Notes under the pieces: model-generated
What the model saw: the letters and a program-made list of their open reading frames with translations, nothing else
The model's database searches: none
What the model was told of the DNA's origin: nothing
Shown: positions 25,021 through 29,383 of the stretch, one piece after another
How the letters are laid out: each line of letters opens with the position of its first letter
Position numbering within the stretch: the first letter of the stretch is position 1
Translations under genes and position numbers: made by a program
From: CAJXNP01 sp050305935
GTDB taxonomy: Bacteria > Bacteroidota > Bacteroidia > Cytophagales > Cyclobacteriaceae
NCBI GenBank assembly: GCA_050305935.1
Contig: JBNLGG010000054.1
Location: 1 to 29,383 of the forward strand
Direction: 5' to 3'
DNA: 29,383 bases

Positions 25021-26685
25021 ATGGAAAAGATAAAATTTAGTAAAGTTGGGATTGGTATTGTGCTGATTTTCGCCCTCACATTTGTTTCCTTTGAAACACC
25101 CAATGAGCGTTATTTCGAAATCACAAAAAACCTGGATATATTTTCTACTCTTTTTAAGGAGGTCAATGCTTATTATGTTGATGAAGTAAACCCATCCGAC
25201 TTGATGAAGACCGGAATCGAAGCAATGCTGGCTTCACTGGATCCTTACACGAATTATATACCGGAAGATGACATCGAAGATTATAGGACAATGACAACAG
25301 GGCAGTATGGTGGAATAGGGGCCCTGATCGGAAAGAACAATGGAAAGAATGTGATCATCATGCCTTACGAGGGATATCCAGCCCATACTTCAGGACTTAA
25401 GATAGGTGACGAGTTATTGATGGTAGATAGCGTGGATGTAACGGACCTTAACACATCTGAAATTAGCCAGCTATTAAAAGGCCAGGCAAAAAAACCATTA
25501 GCGGTCACTATTAAAAGATTTGGGCAAAAAGATCCAATGGTCATTAGTATTATTCGGGAAAAAATAAAAATTGACAACGTGCCTTATTACGGATTGGTGT
25601 CTGATGATATAGGTTACATGCAATTATCTGATTTTACCCAGGGAGCAGGTAAGGAAGTAGGTTCGGCATTGGAAGAATTAAAGAAACTGGGTGCAAAGAA
25701 AATAATCCTCGACCTAAGGGATAACCCGGGAGGTCTGCTTGTAGAGGCGGTAAATGTTTCGAATGTTTTTATACCCAAGGGAATGGAAGTGGTTAGTACC
25801 AAAGGGAAAATCACAGATTGGAACAAATCCTATAAGACATTGAACACTCCGGTGGATACTGAAATTCCCCTAGTGGTATTAACTTCCAGTCGAAGTGCAT
25901 CAGCCGCTGAAATTGTATCAGGCGTTGTGCAGGATTATGACAGGGGGGTTTTGGTTGGTGAAAAAACTTTTGGAAAAGGGCTGGTTCAGGCTACCAGACC
26001 TCTCACCTACAATTCCCAATTGAAAGTGACTACTGCCAAATACTACATACCAAGTGGTCGCTGCATTCAGGCGATAAACTACAGCGAAAGAAATGAAGAT
26101 GGAAGTGTGAGCAAAATACCGGATTCGCTGAAAGTGGAATTTGAAACAGCCAATGGTAGAAAAGTTTATGACGGTGGTGGGGTTGATCCGGATGTGGAAT
26201 CAGACAGGAGGAATTTTGCGCCCATTACATTCAGCCTGGTAGCCAAAGGATTGTTTTTTGATTACGCAACTAAATATTACTACACCCACCCCAAAATTTC
26301 TACAGCGCAGGAGTTCCAGTTGACAGATGAGGAATATGAAGATTTTGTTGCGTTTCTTTCAGACAAAGACTACGATTATGAAACAAGGGTCGAGAAAACC
26401 ATCGAGGATCTGGTTGAGATTGCGAAGAAGGAAAAATATTATTCAAATATTCAGGATAAGATTGCAGAGCTGAGGATGGAAGTACACCACAACAAGGAAC
26501 GTGATCTGAGGCAGTTTTCTGATGAGATCAAAAAAGTGTTGGAGGAAGAAATTGCCTCTAGGTATTATCTTAGGAAAGGCAGGACAGAGGCTGGATTTAG
26601 AATTGATCCTCAGCTTCAGGAAGCCATTGAGGTGTTAAATAATACACATCAATATGAGGAATTGCTGGTAGCATCATCTAATTAA
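25021..26685 (+). CDS. S41-family C-terminal processing peptidase
   Basis: The 554-residue product has one N-terminal hydrophobic segment (about 9-24), so it is exported to the periplasm or anchored in the inner membrane. A PDZ domain covers about 90-170 (GGIGALIGKNNGKNVIIMP, GYPAHTSGLKIGDELLMVD). The protease core has LDLRDNPGGLL at about 230-240, the nucleophile in SRSASAAE (Ser294) and the catalytic Lys in GEKTFGKG (Lys319), the 25-residue spacing typical of CtpA/Prc. The C-terminal 180 residues are charged and helical. Such proteases trim or degrade periplasmic proteins. It follows rnpA by 11 bp, and its TAA overlaps the next ATG by one base. Confidence 0.93.
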   Translation: MEKIKFSKVGIGIVLIFALTFVSFETPNERYFEITKNLDIFSTLFKEVNAYYVDEVNPSDLMKTGIEAMLASLDPYTNYIPEDDIEDYRTMTTGQYGGIGALIGKNNGKNVIIMPYEGYPAHTSGLKIGDELLMVDSVDVTDLNTSEISQLLKGQAKKPLAVTIKRFGQKDPMVISIIREKIKIDNVPYYGLVSDDIGYMQLSDFTQGAGKEVGSALEELKKLGAKKIILDLRDNPGGLLVEAVNVSNVFIPKGMEVVSTKGKITDWNKSYKTLNTPVDTEIPLVVLTSSRSASAAEIVSGVVQDYDRGVLVGEKTFGKGLVQATRPLTYNSQLKVTTAKYYIPSGRCIQAINYSERNEDGSVSKIPDSLKVEFETANGRKVYDGGGVDPDVESDRRNFAPITFSLVAKGLFFDYATKYYYTHPKISTAQEFQLTDEEYEDFVAFLSDKDYDYETRVEKTIEDLVEIAKKEKYYSNIQDKIAELRMEVHHNKERDLRQFSDEIKKVLEEEIASRYYLRKGRTEAGFRIDPQLQEAIEVLNNTHQYEELLVASSN

Positions 26686-27494
26686 TGGAGGAGACAATAT
26701 CTCTATTTCTAGCCGGATTATTAGGAGGTTTTTTAGCTGGCTATACGGGTGTAGGAGGAGGCATTGTTTATATAATGGTCCTCCCGTATGTATTTACCAA
26801 ACAGGGAGTAGAAGAGCATTCATTGGCGGCAATTATTGTCGCCAATTCTATTTTTGGGATCTTCCTTGCGTCTTTGCTTTCTGTAGTTACCCATGCCAGG
26901 CTTAAAACATTGTATGTGAAGGAATCGCTCCTGGTTTCCTTACCAGCGGTATTAGTCGCGCTGGTGCTACTGAAATTTATCGTCACGTCACCCATATATT
27001 CTTATTTCTATTTTAACCTTTTCATTGTGGCACTCATGTCGATAGTTCTCTTGATTTACTTTTTACAAAGAAATGGTAGAAAGGAATTGACTGTCAACGA
27101 GAAGGAGAAATCGATTGTATATATTGTTAGTGGGAGTATTTCGGGTATTGTTTCGTCCTTGGGTGGAGTGGGAGGCGCTATTACACTGATCCCTCTCATG
27201 CAGCATTGGCAAAGGATTTCAATAAAAAAGGCCAAATCAATATCACTTGCAATGATCTTATTGATGACAGGAAGTATGTCTTTGTATAATTTCTTTTATG
27301 CGAAGGGACCAGATGGCACCTTTGGACTACTTGAAATACAAGTAATTGCACCAATGCTGGCAGGTATTTTTGTAACAAGTTGGCTGGGAGTAAAATTGGC
27401 GCACAGGAGCAATCCAAAATATATTGAGCGCATATTTTTATTGTTTACGATGATAGTAATGATCAACAAATTATACCTTTTATTAAGTCAATGA
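26685..27494 (+). CDS. TSUP-family membrane permease (TauE/SafE type)
   Basis: The 269-residue product is very hydrophobic with about seven or eight membrane helices. Each half starts with the Gly-rich family signature: FLAGLLGGFLAGYTGVGGGI (about 8-27) and SGSISGIVSSLGGVGGAI (about 149-166). TSUP proteins move sulfur-containing or organic anions, such as sulfite, sulfoacetate or thiosulfate, across the inner membrane; the substrate cannot be told from sequence. The cysteine operon lies about 20 kb away and gives no evidence of a link. The ATG overlaps the protease stop by one base, and the TGA overlaps the tsaB ATG by four bases, so translation is probably coupled along the operon. Confidence 0.9.
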   Translation: MEETISLFLAGLLGGFLAGYTGVGGGIVYIMVLPYVFTKQGVEEHSLAAIIVANSIFGIFLASLLSVVTHARLKTLYVKESLLVSLPAVLVALVLLKFIVTSPIYSYFYFNLFIVALMSIVLLIYFLQRNGRKELTVNEKEKSIVYIVSGSISGIVSSLGGVGGAITLIPLMQHWQRISIKKAKSISLAMILLMTGSMSLYNFFYAKGPDGTFGLLEIQVIAPMLAGIFVTSWLGVKLAHRSNPKYIERIFLLFTMIVMINKLYLLLSQ

Positions 27495-28180
27495 ATTACA
27501 TATTGAGCATAGAAACATCAACCAGGATTAGTTCCGTCGCTGTTCACAGACAGGGTGAGCTGGTTTGTGAAAGTGTTAATACCGTAGAAAATTCCCATGC
27601 GGAAAGCATACCCGCAGCGATAAAAAAAGTCATGGTGGACGGTAAGATTGATTTTAAGGATTTATCTGCGGTTGCCGTTTCAAAAGGGCCTGGCTCGTAT
27701 ACGGGTTTGCGCATAGGTGTGTCTATAGCAAAAGGAATTTGTTATGGGAATGGTATTTCACTCATAGGTATCAACACCTTGAAAAGCATGGCATTGGAGG
27801 CTAAAAACGCAAAGAATATTTCAGGTGTTCTTTGTCCCATGATCGATGCCCGCAGGATGGAGGTATATTGTCAATTTTTTGATGATGCACTTGTGGAGCT
27901 TAGTGATGTACAGGCGTTGATCATCGATGCAAGCAGTCTTGAGGACTGGGTTGGAAGGGAACATGTCTATTATTTTGGTGACGGGGCTGGTAAATGCAAA
28001 GAAATTTTGAACGGGTTAAAAGTTACTCTGATCGAAGATGTTTATCCTTATGCGAAAAATATAGGAATATTGGCCTGGAAGAAATTCAAGTTAGGAGAGT
28101 TTGAAAACCTGGCCTATTTTGAACCGTACTATCTCAAGGAATTTATGGTGAAGAAACCATCCGGCAAAAACTTGGTTTGA
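27491..28180 (+). CDS. tsaB: tRNA threonylcarbamoyladenosine synthesis protein TsaB
   Basis: TsaB partners TsaD and TsaE in making t6A at position 37 of ANN-decoding tRNAs in the cytoplasm. The 229-residue product begins ILSIETSTRISSVAV, the ASKHA phosphate-loop strand, followed by ENSHAESIPAAIKKV and the strongly conserved VSKGPGSYTGLRIGVSIAKG (about 64-83). MIDARRMEVYCQ lies at about 117-128. Length is normal (about 220-235), and it lacks the metal-binding HxxxH of TsaD, which separates the two. The ATG overlaps the TSUP gene by four bases (ATGA). DUF2480 starts one base after its stop. Confidence 0.95.
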   Translation: MNYILSIETSTRISSVAVHRQGELVCESVNTVENSHAESIPAAIKKVMVDGKIDFKDLSAVAVSKGPGSYTGLRIGVSIAKGICYGNGISLIGINTLKSMALEAKNAKNISGVLCPMIDARRMEVYCQFFDDALVELSDVQALIIDASSLEDWVGREHVYYFGDGAGKCKEILNGLKVTLIEDVYPYAKNIGILAWKKFKLGEFENLAYFEPYYLKEFMVKKPSGKNLV

Positions 28181-28181
28181 T

Positions 28182-28694
28182 ATGGAGGAGAAATTAATAA
28201 ATAGGGTACAGAATAGTCCGCTTATCACGCTGGACCTCAATGACTATTATGTAGAGGGTGACCGGGTAATTATCGATTTAAAAGATAATTTGGAAAATGG
28301 ATTTCTGCTTCGTGAGAAAGACTTTCGGGAGTTTATAAAACAACATGAATGGGAGCAATATCGGGATAAGTTTGTGGCTGTCTATTGTTCTGTTGATGCA
28401 ATTATACCTAAATGGGCATATATGTTAATAGCTTCAAAGCTTTCTGGCATAGCGAAGAAAATTGTTTTTGGGGATGAGGAAGAATTAGAGTCTGGTCTTT
28501 TTTTGAGACAAATCGAAAAAATAAATCCCGTTGATTACCGGGATAAAAAAGTGGTAGTCAAGGGGTGTGGAAAGATTGATACACCGGCTTCGGTATATAT
28601 GGAGATTACAAACAAATTAACCCCCTATGTAAGTAGTTTGATGTATGGTGAGCCTTGCAGTACCGTGCCTATCTATAAGAAGCCAAAAAATTAG
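28182..28694 (+). CDS. DUF2480 family protein
   Basis: The 170-residue product fits DUF2480, a family I know only from Bacteroidota and relatives, with no established function. Conserved-looking segments are NSPLITLDLNDYYVEGDRV near the start, LREKDFREFIKQHEWEQY at about 43-60, CSVDAIIPKWAYMLIASKL at about 69-87, VVVKGCGKID at about 125-134 and the final MYGEPCSTVPIYKK at about 154-167. The cysteines in GCG and EPCST are the best candidates for functional residues, perhaps for metal or cofactor binding. There is no signal peptide or membrane segment. It is the last gene of the run from rnpA and starts one base after tsaB, which hints at co-expression with t6A synthesis. Confidence 0.88.
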   Translation: MEEKLINRVQNSPLITLDLNDYYVEGDRVIIDLKDNLENGFLLREKDFREFIKQHEWEQYRDKFVAVYCSVDAIIPKWAYMLIASKLSGIAKKIVFGDEEELESGLFLRQIEKINPVDYRDKKVVVKGCGKIDTPASVYMEITNKLTPYVSSLMYGEPCSTVPIYKKPKN

Positions 28695-28714
28695 AATTTA
28701 TTTTCGGGAATTAG

Positions 28715-28745
28715 TTTGGTAATAAAGATTCATGCTCTAACTTTG
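28715..28745 (+). promoter_or_regulatory. rRNA operon promoter P1
   Basis: TTTG at 28715-28718 and TAACTTTG at 28738-28745 are spaced by exactly 19 bp, matching the Bacteroidota consensus. It lies 20 bp after the DUF2480 stop and about 430 bp upstream of 16S, so it can only serve the rRNA operon on this strand. Confidence 0.7.
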
Positions 28746-28868
28746 TCCTCCCGTTTCGAAAGAAAGTTTTGAAACCAATTTGAAATCGCTTAAGATCTTG
28801 GTCTAAACAGTTTGTAAATACTTGATTTACATCGATTTAAAAATAAAATAATTTTTTTCATTTTTAAA

Positions 28869-28901
28869 TTTGTTTATTTCGAATCAAATTCATTACCTTT
28901 G
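28869..28901 (+). promoter_or_regulatory. rRNA operon promoter P2
   Basis: TACCTTTG at 28894-28901 is a full -7 match, and TTTG at 28869-28872 is a -33 candidate with 21-bp spacing. A very AT-rich stretch (about 28837-28870) directly upstream could act as an UP element. The transcript would carry a leader of about 270 nt before 16S. Confidence 0.75.
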
Positions 28902-28907
28902 CATCCG

Positions 28908-29175
28908 CTTTCAGGGAGAGGGATAGAAAAAAGAGGCAGATTTAGAGGTCTTGAAAGAATGGGAAGCGGATAGTTTAGCGGAAGGCAAAACGGGAAAAAG
29001 CGAGGGTGTACGGGAGTCGTATACTAGCAAGACAGAAGGATACCTGAAAGGGGTATTTGGAAGTAAGAAAGTTCTTTGAATGGATGAGACAGTAAACCGC
29101 TTGAGAGGAGACTCTTGAGAAAAAAAGGGGCCGGGACAGACATTTTCAGTTGGTATAAACTGAACAAGATTATAT
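28908..29175 (+). other. 16S rRNA leader with boxA-like antitermination site
   Basis: This purine-rich transcribed leader has no coding potential. GTTCTTTGA at 29071-29079 resembles the boxA sequence bound by Nus factors, common before Bacteroidota 16S genes. A small hairpin, tcagtt/aactga with a GGTATA loop (about 29147-29164), lies just before the mature 5' end, where processing stems are expected. Confidence 0.6.

Positions 29176-29383
<208 letters not shown>

Overview
The window looks like a chromosomal piece of a Bacteroidota genome, most likely order Cytophagales. Supporting signs are the start of a 16S rRNA gene at the right edge with Cytophagales-like sequence, TTTG-N19-TAnnTTTG promoters (the Bacteroidota -33/-7 consensus), a TonB-dependent receptor with an N-terminal carboxypeptidase-regulatory-like domain, several lipoproteins, a FISUMP (TIGR02145) protein and a DUF2480 protein. 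These assignments come from reading motifs by eye; no database search was possible.

Layout. (1) 1-2004: the 5' part of a MaoC-like hydratase gene, a broken SDR gene that stops at a cluster of hairpins, a small membrane protein, and a 573-bp spacer with a MITE-like structure (direct repeats, inverted repeats and a central 14-bp palindrome). (2) 2005-4614: a surface-type lipoprotein with Ig-like, Fn3-like and FISUMP modules, then a long spacer. (3) 4615-6119: a compact cysteine biosynthesis operon, cysteine synthase followed by serine acetyltransferase. (4) 6310-12745, minus strand: a Spx/ArsC-like thioredoxin-fold protein, a 1539-residue PorE-like TPR/beta-propeller/SPOR-like/OmpA protein, and a beta-helix lipoprotein. 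(5) 13038-18652, plus strand: an isolated MoxR ATPase, then a beta-helix lipoprotein and a TonB-dependent receptor that look like a functional pair, with clear hairpin terminators. (6) 18886-28694, plus strand: a dense housekeeping run, namely an epimerase, a LOG-family protein, a lytic transglycosylase, uvrA, rpmH, rnpA, a C-terminal processing protease, a TSUP permease, tsaB and DUF2480. Several junctions overlap by 1-4 bases. (7) 28695-29383: tandem promoters, an rRNA leader with a boxA-like site, and the first ~208 nt of 16S rRNA.

How the parts work together. CysK and CysE probably form the cysteine synthase complex; CysE ends in the isoleucine expected to dock into CysK. The region-5 lipoprotein and TonB receptor probably handle one unknown ligand at the outer membrane. 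The region-6 genes serve translation (L34, RNase P, t6A synthesis), DNA repair and envelope turnover.

I found no CRISPR array, tRNA, intact insertion sequence or recognisable defence system. The most notable items are a terminator-like hairpin inside the start of rnpA, the MITE-like element at 1606-1822, the hairpin cluster at the broken SDR gene, the recent 273-bp in-frame duplication in the OmpA-family gene, and the lipoprotein/TonB receptor pair of unknown ligand.
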